In this document: positions 23,300 to 31,792 of the stretch, piece by piece
How positions within the stretch are numbered: the first letter of the stretch is position 1
Layout of the letters: every line of letters begins with the position of its first letter
DNA from: Chthoniobacterales bacterium
GTDB taxonomy: Bacteria; Verrucomicrobiota; Verrucomicrobiia; Chthoniobacterales; UBA10450
DNA: 46,275 nt
NCBI GenBank assembly: GCA_025929155.1
Contig: JAICMR010000005.1
Coordinates: 1-46,275 of the forward strand
Direction of reading: 5' to 3'
Notes under the pieces: model-generated
Seen by the model: only the letters and a program-made list of their open reading frames with translations
Database searches by the model: none
Told to the model about the DNA's origin: nothing
Translations under genes and position numbers: made by a program

Positions 23300-25018
23300 A
23301 TGGCCAGAAGCAAATCGTTCGGAGAACGCATCGCCGACGTCCTGATCGAGGAGGGCCTCCTCCTGCCGAGCCAGCTCGAAGAAGCGACCCAGATTCAGAA
23401 GACCCAGGGCGGCCGGCTACTCAAGATTCTCACCGATAAGCAGTTCGTGAGCGATCAGGATATGGCCTTCTCGATGGGTCGTTGCCTGAATACGCCCCCG
23501 ATCAACCTGTCGAAAGTGCGGGTGCCGGAAGAGATCCTAAATCTCATTCCGCGCGACATGGCAAAGGCCCATAAAGTCGTGCCTGTCGCCCGCCTGCACG
23601 ACAAGCTTTTTGTCGCGATGGCGGACCCGACGAACGTGCTCGCGGTCGACGACCTGAAACGCCGCGTGCAGCTCGAGATCGTCCCGATGATCGCGACGGA
23701 AAGGTCGGTCGGCGAAGCGCTCAGCGGCGTGCATGCCGCAGGGCAGAACATGAGCGACGTGCTCAAGCAGGTTTCCGAGGAAGCAGCCAACGACGTCGAA
23801 GTCCAGCAGCAGAAGCGCGAGGAGATCGATCTCGATCGGCTCGCGAGCGACACCGAAGACGCGCCCGTCATCAGGATTGTGAACCTGATCCTTGCGCAGG
23901 CGATCAAGGAAAAGGCTTCCGACATTCACATCGAGCCGTTCCAGCGCACGGTGAAACTTCGCTACCGGATCGACGGCGAGCTGGTCTCGGCCGAGTCGCC
24001 GCCCAAGGGCCTGCAGCTCGCCATCACTTCGCGCATCAAAATCCTCGCCGGCCTCAACATCGCCGAGCGCCGCGTGCCGCAGGACGGGCGTTTCCGGATT
24101 CGCGTGATGGGCAAAGACATCGACTTGCGTATCTCAATCCTGCCGACCCAACACGGCGAAAAAGTGGTGATCCGTATCCTCGATAAAACGGCGCTCGCCG
24201 GCAGCATTGAATCCATGGGAATGGACGAGGAAACAGTCACAAAATTCCGCAAAGCGATCGACGCGCCGCACGGGATGATTCTTGTCACCGGTCCGACCGG
24301 TTCCGGTAAAACGACGACGCTCTATTCCGTTCTGCAGGAACTCAACAGCCCGAATTACAACATCGTCACCGTCGAAGATCCGATCGAGTACGAGCTAATG
24401 GGAGTGAATCAGGTCGCGGTCCGCTCCGATATCGGGCTGGATTTCGCTTCGGCCCTTCGTTCCATTCTTCGTCAGGATCCCGACATCGTGATGGTCGGTG
24501 AAATTCGTGACAACGAAACTGCTGACATCGCGGTGAAAGCGGCGCTGACCGGTCACCAGGTGCTCTCGACATTGCATACGAACGACGCCGCTGGCGCGAT
24601 CGCGCGTCTCGACGACATGGGAATCGAACCATTCCTGATCTCGAGCTCCGTCATCATGGCGTGTGCACAGCGTTTGATTCGCCGCGTTTGCGTGAATTGC
24701 CGCGAAGAGTTTCTGCCCGAGCCGGAAATGTTTGAGCGGTTGAATCTCGAGCCGAGCGAAGGCCAGATTTTTTATCACGGCATCGGCTGCGATCGCTGCA
24801 AAGGCCGCGGCTATTCCGGCCGCGCCGCGATCATAGAGGCGCTCCCGGTGAGCGAATCGATCCGCCGGTTGATCATCAAGCGCGCCTCCGCCGCCGTGAT
24901 CAAGAACCAGGCGATCAGCGAAGGCATGAAAACGTTGCGCATGGTTGGCATCGACAAGGCCCTCGAAGGAATCACCACTTTGGAAGAAGTCTGGCGCGTC
25001 ACCGCCGAAGATCACTAA
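23300..25018 (+). CDS. pilB: Type IV pilus assembly ATPase PilB (GspE/PulE family)
   Basis: A 572-residue secretion/pilus motor. An MshEN-type N-domain covers residues 1-160 (FGERIADVLIEEGLLLPSQ). The ATPase core has Walker A GPTGSGKTT at 331-339, the Asp box VTVEDPIEYE, Walker B SILRQDPDIVMVGEIRD and the His box TGHQVLSTLHTND. A CxxC pair of zinc motifs follows (CVNC and CDRCKGRGYSGR), as in extension ATPases and not in PilT. The gene lies in a set with a roadblock protein, mglA, mglB and pilC. It powers pilus fibre extension and, in competent bacteria, DNA uptake. GspE of a type II system is the alternative. The ATG at 23300 is the first good start. Confidence 0.9.
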   Translation: MARSKSFGERIADVLIEEGLLLPSQLEEATQIQKTQGGRLLKILTDKQFVSDQDMAFSMGRCLNTPPINLSKVRVPEEILNLIPRDMAKAHKVVPVARLHDKLFVAMADPTNVLAVDDLKRRVQLEIVPMIATERSVGEALSGVHAAGQNMSDVLKQVSEEAANDVEVQQQKREEIDLDRLASDTEDAPVIRIVNLILAQAIKEKASDIHIEPFQRTVKLRYRIDGELVSAESPPKGLQLAITSRIKILAGLNIAERRVPQDGRFRIRVMGKDIDLRISILPTQHGEKVVIRILDKTALAGSIESMGMDEETVTKFRKAIDAPHGMILVTGPTGSGKTTTLYSVLQELNSPNYNIVTVEDPIEYELMGVNQVAVRSDIGLDFASALRSILRQDPDIVMVGEIRDNETADIAVKAALTGHQVLSTLHTNDAAGAIARLDDMGIEPFLISSSVIMACAQRLIRRVCVNCREEFLPEPEMFERLNLEPSEGQIFYHGIGCDRCKGRGYSGRAAIIEALPVSESIRRLIIKRASAAVIKNQAISEGMKTLRMVGIDKALEGITTLEEVWRVTAEDH

Positions 25019-25021
25019 CGA

Positions 25022-27157
25022 ATGAATTTGCTCCGATTCTTTAGAAAAGAGAAAACTGTCGAACTGGTCGGGAACAACCCTGTGGTCACCCGGCCCGCCC
25101 TCGAGAAACCGGCTTCCGAGCGCTTTGGCAAAACCGTCATGCCAAATGCGGCCCGCGTGATGGAGCCAGACGGCGCGGTGCACGGCTTCTCGGAGCCAGC
25201 GACCGGCAAAGGGATGTCATTAGGCGGAACTGGTGCGTCACCTCGATCGCTCTCGGCGCCTGCGACGCTCGCTCCAGTTGGTGAGCGGACCGTCGCGCTC
25301 CAACTTGCCGAGTTGATACCCCAGATTCCGACCGAGCTTCTCGGCGACAGCGCGGTCGATTCGAGCCGTTCTCTCGTCTTCAACGCGGCCGAGCTCGAGC
25401 GCGGGATGGCGAACGGCCGCCCGTCGGTTTCGTTGCGCTCGATTTACCAGCAGGCGCCGACCATTTTCACCAGCGAAGTCGGCGCGGAGGACAAGCGCGA
25501 AGTCCCGCTGCCCTTCCACAGAGTGCTCGAACGGTTCGCGAGCCTACAGGTGCGGGACGACCAGGAGTTGGATGCGGCCGTGCCGCAGGTTGAGACGCCC
25601 TTTCTGCAGGTGACACTGGAGGACAAGGAGAAATTTGGGATGCCAATCGCGGAGCCGCGGGTGGCCGCGGCGTCGAAGCCGATTGTTCCTTCCGTTGCGT
25701 CCGCGCGCGGGGCGACGCCGCTCTCTGACAAGGTGGTTCCGCAGGGCGGCGCGGCAAGTGGCGCTGCGAAGAGCGAGCCGGCGACCGCGCCCGTCGCTCC
25801 GCCGAAACCCATTCCAGCCCCCGCGCTGGCGCCGCGTGCTCCCGTTCGGATGTCGTTGCCTAACGACAACCCAACCACACCGGCTCCGGCCGCGCTCGCA
25901 CCCAATGAAGCCGGAAAAGCGAAACCGACTCCTCCATTCGCGTTCTCGCCTGCCGAACCCGCCAAAGGGAAACCGGCGCTCCCGGCCATCCATCCGCCTA
26001 ACGAGCCTGAACAACCGGAACCCGCGCTCCCGGTTGCGCGAAAACTTTTCCCGAACGGAGCGGGCGCGCCCATCTCTGAGAGAGTTCCAGCCTCAATTGG
26101 GTCGTCCGCTCCCACTCCTTTACCATCGCCGCTCGCTCCCGCGCGACCAGCAACTCGAATCCCCTTCAAGATGCCGCCGGTTGATCCTTCGCCGCCGGTG
26201 CCCCTGAAATTAAATGCAGAGGTTCCGCCCGTAACCATCGACTCTTCCGAGGGCCCGCGAATTCGGTTGTCACTGCGGAATGTCCTGCGCGGGATTCCAC
26301 CGTTCCAGATTGAAGGTTCAATCGAGACCGTGCCGGAAAAGGCGCAAATCGAGCTGCCGTTCGCACTCGTGCAGCCGCAGTTGTCGTTAGGCCGGGTCGC
26401 GATCTCGCCGACGCAGTTTCAGGCCGCGATGCCGGAGGAGTTCCGTCCGCTTTACCGGCTCGATGAAGGCGGCATGCCGGTTTCGCTGCCGTTGCCGGAA
26501 ATTTTGCAGAACCTGCCTGACGAATCGCTGCAGATCCGCGACGACCAGGTGGAAGTGCAGACGCCGCAGCTTTTCGAGACGCCATTCAGCCAAAAAGCGG
26601 CGGAAGACGCCGCGCGCCTGAATGCGCCCGCCGGCCCGATCGCCAAATCATTGGCGCTGGCGCGTGAATCGGACCCACTGGTCGCCCCGAAAGCCGAGGC
26701 CCCGGCCGTCTCGCTCCCAACATTGGGACTCTCTCAGCCGCCACCCCCGATGCAGAGCCAGCTTCCGCCGGAGGCTGGGACAAACGTGACGGCCGACGCG
26801 AAGTCCACCGTCAGCCAACTCTCGAAACTCGCCGGGATCAAAGCCTGCGCGGTGGTGTTCTCCGATGGCCTCAGCCTCGCGGGCAACCTGCCGGCGGAAT
26901 ACGAAGCCGATGCGCTCTGTGCCATGGCGCCCGAAATCATGAAAAGGCTCGATCAGCAGATGGCCGGGGCAAATCTCGGCGACCTGCAATCTCTCACCGT
27001 TTTCTGCGCGAAAGCGCCAGTCAGCTTTTTCAGCGCCGGCGACATCTGCCTGGCCGCGCTCCATTCCACCGCCTCTCTCCCCGAGGAAACTCGCGGCCAG
27101 CTCGGCCGCGCCACCCAGGAGCTGGCACGCACTTATGCGCGGCCCGCGCTTCCCTAA
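25022..27157 (+). CDS. Long Pro/Ala-rich protein with duplicated module and C-terminal roadblock domain
   Basis: A 711-residue protein starting 4 bases after the pilB stop. Residues 1-200 and 420-540 share a module: an SLRSI or SLRNVL segment, a LQVRDDQE or LQIRDDQV segment and an ETPF segment. Between them lies a Pro/Ala-rich linker of about 200 residues. The last 115 residues form a roadblock/LC7 domain (LAGIKACAVVFSDGLSLAGNLP and LQSLTVFC), the fold of MglB-type regulators. Being next to mglA and a second roadblock gene, it is a candidate scaffold or GTPase regulator that links MglA to the pilus machine (inference). I do not recognise a named family for the N-terminal modules. Confidence 0.8.
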   Translation: MNLLRFFRKEKTVELVGNNPVVTRPALEKPASERFGKTVMPNAARVMEPDGAVHGFSEPATGKGMSLGGTGASPRSLSAPATLAPVGERTVALQLAELIPQIPTELLGDSAVDSSRSLVFNAAELERGMANGRPSVSLRSIYQQAPTIFTSEVGAEDKREVPLPFHRVLERFASLQVRDDQELDAAVPQVETPFLQVTLEDKEKFGMPIAEPRVAAASKPIVPSVASARGATPLSDKVVPQGGAASGAAKSEPATAPVAPPKPIPAPALAPRAPVRMSLPNDNPTTPAPAALAPNEAGKAKPTPPFAFSPAEPAKGKPALPAIHPPNEPEQPEPALPVARKLFPNGAGAPISERVPASIGSSAPTPLPSPLAPARPATRIPFKMPPVDPSPPVPLKLNAEVPPVTIDSSEGPRIRLSLRNVLRGIPPFQIEGSIETVPEKAQIELPFALVQPQLSLGRVAISPTQFQAAMPEEFRPLYRLDEGGMPVSLPLPEILQNLPDESLQIRDDQVEVQTPQLFETPFSQKAAEDAARLNAPAGPIAKSLALARESDPLVAPKAEAPAVSLPTLGLSQPPPPMQSQLPPEAGTNVTADAKSTVSQLSKLAGIKACAVVFSDGLSLAGNLPAEYEADALCAMAPEIMKRLDQQMAGANLGDLQSLTVFCAKAPVSFFSAGDICLAALHSTASLPEETRGQLGRATQELARTYARPALP

Positions 27158-27173
27158 CGCCTAACGAACCATC

Positions 27174-27848
27174 ATGTCGATCATCAACTACGCCAGCCGC
27201 GAGATTCAGTTCAAGATCGTTTACTACGGTCCCGCGCTCTGTGGGAAAACGACCAACCTCGCTTACATCCATGAGCGCATCAGCCCGGCGAATCGAGGCG
27301 ACCTCGTCTCGCTCGCAACGGCTGCCGACCGGACTTTGTTCTTCGATTTCCTGCCGTTGAACGCGGTCGTGATTAAAGGCTTTGTCACCAAATTTCAGCT
27401 CTACACCGTGCCGGGGCAGGTGATCTACAACGCGACGCGCCAGCTCGTGTTGCGCAGCGTGGATGGGATCATTTTTGTAGCCGATTCCCAATGGGAAAAG
27501 ATGGAGGAAAACGTAGAGAGCTTTCACAACCTCGAAGAGAATCTGGCGCAGCAAAATCTGTCGATCGACGACATTCCCTACGTCGTGCAATACAATAAGC
27601 GCGACCTCGAAAATATCGCTCCAGTCAACTACCTCGAGTTCCTCCTGAACAACCGCAAGAAGCGGGTGCAGAGCTTCGAAGTCGTTTCGAGCACTGGCCA
27701 GAACGTCTTTGCTTCGCTCAACGCCGTCTCGCAGATGCTGCTCCACAAATTCAGCAAACAAGGCGAAGCCGCACCGAGCGACACCCCGCCTCCGGTCGCG
27801 CGCCCGGTCGAACCCAACGGTGCTGCGCATTCCGCCAATTCCTTATGA
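27174..27848 (+). CDS. mglA: MglA-like polarity GTPase
   Basis: A 224-residue Ras-like GTPase. The P-loop GPALCGKTT starts at residue 19. Arg53-Thr54 (ADRT), Gly81-Gln82 (TVPGQ) and NKRD at 141-144 fall where bacterial MglA has its intrinsic Arg finger, catalytic Gln and base-recognition motif. The C-terminal 30 residues are Pro/Ala-rich and absent from short MglA forms. MglA-GTP marks a cell pole and directs type IV pili; the neighbouring pilB and pilC fit this. The stop overlaps the start of mglB by four bases (ATGA). A TCGTTAGGC copy (27159-27167, minus orientation) sits where a ribosome site would be. Confidence 0.93.
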   Translation: MSIINYASREIQFKIVYYGPALCGKTTNLAYIHERISPANRGDLVSLATAADRTLFFDFLPLNAVVIKGFVTKFQLYTVPGQVIYNATRQLVLRSVDGIIFVADSQWEKMEENVESFHNLEENLAQQNLSIDDIPYVVQYNKRDLENIAPVNYLEFLLNNRKKRVQSFEVVSSTGQNVFASLNAVSQMLLHKFSKQGEAAPSDTPPPVARPVEPNGAAHSANSL

Positions 27849-28315
27849 ACACGATTCCAGCCCTAACGATCGAAAACGTTGCCAGCCTCGACGGGCTCCT
27901 GGAGGATTTTCTGAAGAAGGCTGACGCTGATCTTACGGTCGTAATCGACCGCGGCGGGAATGTGATTTCGCAATTTGGCGATGATTCGATCCTGGATGTG
28001 ACGATCATCGCCGCGCTCGCGGCGGGATCCTTTGCGGCCACCCGCGAGCTCGCGCGCCGGATCGGCGAAGTCGAGTTCAATGCTCTTTATCATCAGGGCA
28101 ACGGAAGCCACATCTTCATGAATTCGGTCGATGACGACACGATTATGATCACCGTTTTCGGCGCCCGCACGACGGTGGGGCTGGTCCGTTTTTATTCCGG
28201 CTCGACCGCGCACGCGGTCGCGGCTCTCCTGAAATCGATTCAGGAAAGTGGCGCGGAAGGATTTACTTTCGATCCGGCTGACGTCGTCTCACCCGCGGCA
28301 TTCGTGGATCGTTAG
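27845..28315 (+). CDS. mglB: MglB-like roadblock/LC7 protein
   Basis: A 156-residue roadblock domain protein (LDGLLEDFLKKADADLTVVID and RGGNVISQFGDD, then NALYHQGNGSHIFMNSV and TTVGLVRFYS). In known systems MglB is the GTPase-activating partner of MglA and keeps it at one pole. The four-base overlap with mglA implies coupled translation and equal amounts. The C-terminal 20 residues extend past the domain, as in Thermus and Myxococcus MglB, where this tail tunes nucleotide exchange. The TAG stop is formed by a copy of TCGTTAGGC (28309-28317). Confidence 0.85.
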   Translation: MNTIPALTIENVASLDGLLEDFLKKADADLTVVIDRGGNVISQFGDDSILDVTIIAALAAGSFAATRELARRIGEVEFNALYHQGNGSHIFMNSVDDDTIMITVFGARTTVGLVRFYSGSTAHAVAALLKSIQESGAEGFTFDPADVVSPAAFVDR

Positions 28316-28637
28316 GCAGGTCGATCAGCCCCGCCAAGGACGCAGAGCTGGCTGGTGCCCGAACACCGCCTCGCCCGACATGTCATGCCGATCCGGCGCA
28401 GCGCCGAGAGGATCTCCCAAGCGTCCGATGCAGGTCATTCGATGGCCGAGCCGAAAGGACCGTCGCGGGATTCTTCGTCCTCTTCGCGATTGAGGACGAC
28501 GACCCGCTCCAAGGCGATCTTTGAATCGCGCGGCGTGTTTGCCGTTCCTCTCCTCCGCGTTCTTCGGCGCTTCTGCGGTAATCCTCCAGCGCCGCAGTTG
28601 CGCAGGTCGAGAGTGCGCGGAGATTTGAGGGCATTTT
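28316..28637. other. Non-coding gap between mglB and dnaJ-like gene
   Basis: No believable gene. The part 28379-28412 (TGTCATGCCGATCC, then CGCCGAGAGGATCTCCC) looks like a relic of the second repeat family. The stretch near 28545-28585 (CTCCTCCGCGTTCTTCGG, then CGCTTCTGCGGTAAT) looks like another low-complexity dispersed element. The dnaJ-like start at 28638 has GAGG at a plausible distance. A promoter for dnaJ is likely here but was not pinned down. Confidence 0.4.
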
Positions 28638-29612
28638 ATGGCGGTCCAATTCCGGGATTATTACGAGACGTTAGGCGTGCCGAAAACGGCCAGCGCGGAC
28701 GAGATCAAGAGCGCGTTTCGCAAGCTCGCGCGCAAGCATCATCCCGACGTGGCCAAGCCGAAAGAGAAGGCAGCCGCCGAGGAAAAATTCAAGCAGATCA
28801 ACGAAGCCTACGAGGTTCTGAGCGATCCGGAAAAGCGAGGCAAATACGATCAGCTCGGCGCGGATTGGAATCAGCCCGGCGGAGGATTTCAACCACCGCC
28901 CGGCTGGGGCCAGTCCGCCGGCGCGGGACCGGGTGGCGGTTTTCGCCGCGCCGGTGGTGGAAACGGCGGCGTGGAGTTTGAATTCGGCGGGACTGGGTTC
29001 AGCGACTTCTTTGAAGCGTTTTTCGGTGGCGGGCGCGGCGAATCGGCGTTTGGCGGTGGCGGCGGCTTTGGCGGGCGCACCGCGACCGCGGAGCGCGGGC
29101 AGGATGTCGAGGCCGACATCATGGTTACGCTTGAAGAAGCGCTGAATGGCTCAAAACGACAGGTCTCTTTGCGCCGTGGCGGTTCCAATAAAACTGAAAC
29201 CTACCAGGTAAAAATCCCTCGCGGCGTGCATGAAGGGCAGCGAATCCGTCTCGCTGGTCAGGGCGAAGCCGGGGCGCGCGGTGGAAAAAGCGGTGACCTC
29301 TTTCTACGGGTGCGGCTGGCGCGGCATCCGGATTTTACGGTTGAAGGAAACGATCTTGTTTTCGAAGCCGCGCTCGATCCGTGGCAAGCCGTGCTCGGTA
29401 CGCAGCTCGAGATCCCCACTCTCGAAGGGACGCGTCGGCTGAAAGTGCCCGCCGGGACTCAGGGCGGTCAACGCTTTCGGCTGCGTGAGCGCGGGCTCCC
29501 GACCGCGAACGGGTCCCGCGGCGATCTTTATGTCGTCGCACAGATCACGATCCCGAAAGAGCTGAGTGATGCCGATCGCGCGCTCTGGGAACAGCTCGCG
29601 AAAAGCGGCTAA
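28638..29612 (+). CDS. cbpA: DnaJ/CbpA-type co-chaperone
   Basis: A 324-residue J-domain protein. The J domain spans residues 7-72 with HPD at 35-37, which drives DnaK ATP hydrolysis. A Gly/Phe-rich stretch follows (95-150). Two C-terminal substrate-binding domains follow directly, without the zinc-finger CxxCxGxG repeats, which marks it as type II (CbpA-like) and not DnaJ proper. The C-terminal domains hold the [18 protein letters not shown] and GDLFLRV segments. A copy of the octamer CGTTAGGC lies at codons 12-13 (LG), lacking the leading T. The gene stands between mglB and rpiB in one direction. Confidence 0.93.
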   Translation: MAVQFRDYYETLGVPKTASADEIKSAFRKLARKHHPDVAKPKEKAAAEEKFKQINEAYEVLSDPEKRGKYDQLGADWNQPGGGFQPPPGWGQSAGAGPGGGFRRAGGGNGGVEFEFGGTGFSDFFEAFFGGGRGESAFGGGGGFGGRTATAERGQDVEADIMVTLEEALNGSKRQVSLRRGGSNKTETYQVKIPRGVHEGQRIRLAGQGEAGARGGKSGDLFLRVRLARHPDFTVEGNDLVFEAALDPWQAVLGTQLEIPTLEGTRRLKVPAGTQGGQRFRLRERGLPTANGSRGDLYVVAQITIPKELSDADRALWEQLAKSG

Positions 29613-29748
29613 CGTCCGATCGCACGGCGCGCCTCCGCCAGTCGAGAGTCGGCCAAGGTTGGTTGGAAACGGCGCGATCGTCATCGACGAAGCGACAGCG
29701 TTTCCCTCCAGGCTCGACAGGGCGGCGGCGATCTCTTAAACAGTTTCG

Positions 29749-30177
29749 ATGAAAATTGCCCTCGGCTCCGATCATGCTGGCTTCCTCTACAAAGAAAAAA
29801 TCAAGGAGCTGCTCCCATCGTTAGGCCACGAGGCGGTGGATTTTGGAACCCACAGCACCGAACCGGTTGACTATCCAAAATTCATTCGCCCAGCCGCGGA
29901 GGCCGTCGGGAGAGGCGAATGCGATCGCGGCATTGTTCTCGGGGGCTCCGGAAATGGGGAAGCGATGGCGGCGAATAAGGTTCGCGGCGTCCGTTGCGCG
30001 CTCTGTTGGAACGAGGAGACGGCGCGGCTCTCGCGCCAGCACAACGACGCGAATGTGCTGTCGTTGGGTGAGCGCATGATTAGCGAAGAGATGGCGCTGC
30101 TCATCGTCCGGGTCTGGCTTTCAACCGAGTTTGAAGGCGGCCGTCACATCGCCCGAATCGCCGAGATCGAGCCTTAA
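29749..30177 (+). CDS. rpiB: Ribose-5-phosphate isomerase B
   Basis: A 142-residue RpiB/LacA fold sugar-phosphate isomerase, interconverting ribose 5-phosphate and ribulose 5-phosphate. Asp8-His9 (GSDHAG) and DYP are in place. The loop is GGSGNGE, with Glu where the actinobacterial type has its base, and not the CGTGIG Cys form of E. coli. The end HNDANVLSLGERM contains the conserved Asn-Asp segment. The total length is that of the family. It is in the same direction as the chaperone and pilC genes but is metabolic, so operon membership may be incidental. One TCGTTAGGC copy lies at codons 24-26 (SLG). Confidence 0.93.
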   Translation: MKIALGSDHAGFLYKEKIKELLPSLGHEAVDFGTHSTEPVDYPKFIRPAAEAVGRGECDRGIVLGGSGNGEAMAANKVRGVRCALCWNEETARLSRQHNDANVLSLGERMISEEMALLIVRVWLSTEFEGGRHIARIAEIEP

Positions 30178-30195
30178 GGGATCTGAGGTCGGACT

Positions 30196-30264
30196 CCAGT
30201 TCCGCTCTCTGACATCCGCTCTCGTCTGGCGGGAAGCCAGGTAGTTTCATAGCGGAACCACTGG
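30196..30264 (+). other. Nested stem structure between rpiB and pilC
   Basis: GTTCCGCT at 30199-30206 pairs with AGCGGAAC at 30251-30258, with flanking CCAG (30196-30199) and CTGG (30261-30264) also complementary after a small bulge. Inside it CTGGC (30226-30230) and GCCAG (30236-30240) form a five-base-loop hairpin. It begins about 20 bases after the rpiB stop. No T-tract follows, so it may be a structured leader or processing site and not a plain terminator. Confidence 0.45.
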
Positions 30265-30364
30265 TTAATCTACGTAACGGCTGCACTGCGGCGCTGCGTT
30301 CCCATGCTGCCGGCGCGCGGCGATTAAGCGTCAGTCCGCCACCCAGGCAAAAACATCTCCGCGC

Positions 30365-30392
30365 CATGGCATTCGAGCTGCTGTATGCCATG
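30365..30392. promoter_or_regulatory. Inverted repeat and AT-rich box upstream of pilC
   Basis: CATGGCAT (30365-30372) and ATGCCATG (30385-30392) form an inverted repeat with a 12-base spacer. TAATTATAA follows at once and could be a -10-like element. The pilC ATG is at 30412. The layout suggests an operator or promoter controlling pilC on its own. Confidence 0.4.
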
Positions 30393-30411
30393 TAATTATA
30401 AGAAAAGCCAT

Positions 30412-31635
30412 ATGCTGACCTTCTCCTATCAAGCTCGTGATGGTGCCGGAAATATCGTCAATGGTACTCAGGAAGCCATCAATGAGGACAACGCGGTCAC
30501 CAGTCTCATGAGCCGCGGGCTCATGGTTCTTTCACTTACTCAAAAATCGGCTGCGACCCGCAAAAAGAATAAGGCTTGGACCGTTAAAGAAACCGACCTC
30601 GTCCTTTTCACCCGCCAGCTTGCGACCATGATCGAAGCTGGCATTTCGCTCGTCCAGGCGCTGACCGCGCTCTACGAGCAATGCGACCCGAAACGCCAGA
30701 AGAATCTCCGCCACGTGGTGAGCGACGTGACGGCCCGCGTGCAGGGTGGCGAAACTTTTCACGAATCAATCGCGCGTCATCCCCGCGTCTTCAGCCGGCT
30801 CTACGTGAGCATGGTAAAAGCAGGCGAGCACGGCGGTTTGCTCTCGGAGATTCTTGATCGGCTGGCTGGGTTCCTTGAAGCCAGCGCGCGTCTCCGCAAA
30901 AAGGTGAAATCAGCCATGACTTACCCGGTGATCGTGATCTCGATCGCGTTCCTTATCACCACCTTCCTGATCGTACGCGTGGTGCCGGTTTTCGGCGAAA
31001 TCTTCAAGGATTTCGGCGCAAACTTGCCGGCGCCGACGCAGTTTCTGATCGATCTCAGCGACTTCATTCGCGCGAAATGGTATTTCATGATCCTCGGGAT
31101 CGGCGGCACGATCTTTGGTATTCGGACTTTTCTGCGTTCAAAACGCGGCAGCCAACTCAGCGACCGATGGAAGCTGAAGCTCCCCATTTTCGGACCGCTT
31201 ATTCACAAGATCAGCATGTCGCGCTTTGCCCGCACCTTCGCGCAGCTCATCCGCTCCGGTGTGCCGATCCTGGAAGTGCTCGATATCGTCGGCGGTTCCG
31301 CCGGCAACTTCGTGGTCGAAGAGAGCATCAAAGGCGTGAGCACGGATGTGGAGAAAGGCGACAACCTCTCGGTCGCGCTCTCGAAGAAGAAAATTTTCCC
31401 GCCCATGTTGCTTCGAATGGTAGCCGCGGGTGAATCGACCGGCCGGATCGACACCATGCTGGAGAAAATGGCCGACTTCTGGGACGAAGAAGTCGAAGCC
31501 ATGCTCGACGCCATGACCTCCTTGATCGAGCCCCTTTTGATCGTGTTTCTCGGAGTGATCGTCGGTGGAATCGTGATCGCGATGTTCCTGCCAATCTTCA
31601 AGCTGAACGAAGTAGTTTCGCAGAGCAAAAGCTAG
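30412..31635 (+). CDS. pilC: Type IV pilus inner-membrane platform protein PilC (GspF family)
   Basis: A 407-residue protein with two GspF domains and three main membrane segments. The first domain has LVLFTRQLATMIEAGISLVQAL, the second FARTFAQLIRSGVPILEVLDIV, each followed by a GGxxxHExxxxxxxFS-type or related segment and SMVxAGEHGG or MVAAGESTG, all hallmarks of PilC/GspF. It forms the inner-membrane base on which PilB acts. The start at 30412 is chosen over the frame opening at 30385, which adds nine unlikely residues. A 234-base gap separates it from rpiB, so it may have its own promoter. No pilin, PilT, PilM-Q or prepilin peptidase gene is in the window. Confidence 0.92.
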   Translation: MLTFSYQARDGAGNIVNGTQEAINEDNAVTSLMSRGLMVLSLTQKSAATRKKNKAWTVKETDLVLFTRQLATMIEAGISLVQALTALYEQCDPKRQKNLRHVVSDVTARVQGGETFHESIARHPRVFSRLYVSMVKAGEHGGLLSEILDRLAGFLEASARLRKKVKSAMTYPVIVISIAFLITTFLIVRVVPVFGEIFKDFGANLPAPTQFLIDLSDFIRAKWYFMILGIGGTIFGIRTFLRSKRGSQLSDRWKLKLPIFGPLIHKISMSRFARTFAQLIRSGVPILEVLDIVGGSAGNFVVEESIKGVSTDVEKGDNLSVALSKKKIFPPMLLRMVAAGESTGRIDTMLEKMADFWDEEVEAMLDAMTSLIEPLLIVFLGVIVGGIVIAMFLPIFKLNEVVSQSKS

Positions 31636-31659
31636 GGAGAAGCTTGCTCGGTGGAGAGG

Positions 31660-31695
31660 GAGGGCGGTCCGCCCAGGGCCGCCCTCTTTATTTCC
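31660..31695 (+). terminator. Intrinsic terminator after pilC
   Basis: GAGGGCGG (31660-31667) pairs with CCGCCCTC (31679-31686) around an 11-base loop, followed by TTTATTT. It lies 25 bases after the pilC stop and closes the plus-strand pilus cluster. Confidence 0.8.
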
Positions 31696-31712
31696 CCTTA
31701 TTCTTTAATCCC

Positions 31713-31761
31713 GCACTTACACTTACACAGCGAAACCAAGTAAGGGTGTAAGTGTAGGTGC
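31713..31761. repeat. Inverted repeat between pilC and helicase genes
   Basis: GCACTTACACTTACAC (31713-31728) pairs with GTGTAAGTGTAGGTGC (31746-31761) at 15 of 16 positions with a 17-base loop. Each arm also contains a short tandem (CTTACA). It lies about 30 bases past the helicase stop (minus strand), so it may end that transcript. Confidence 0.65.
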
Positions 31762-31792
31762 AACTCTATGGCGCAAAGCCTAGGATTCAGAG

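Noticed and set aside
25444-26238. Gly-rich minus-strand frame opposite the roadblock protein gene
   Set aside because: It is the antisense of a Pro/Ala-rich linker, which always reads as Gly-rich. No start or neighbour supports it.
31713-31761. Short repeated CTTACA units read as a CRISPR-like array
   Set aside because: There are only two arms, in inverted orientation, with one 17-base loop and no spacers. It is a hairpin.
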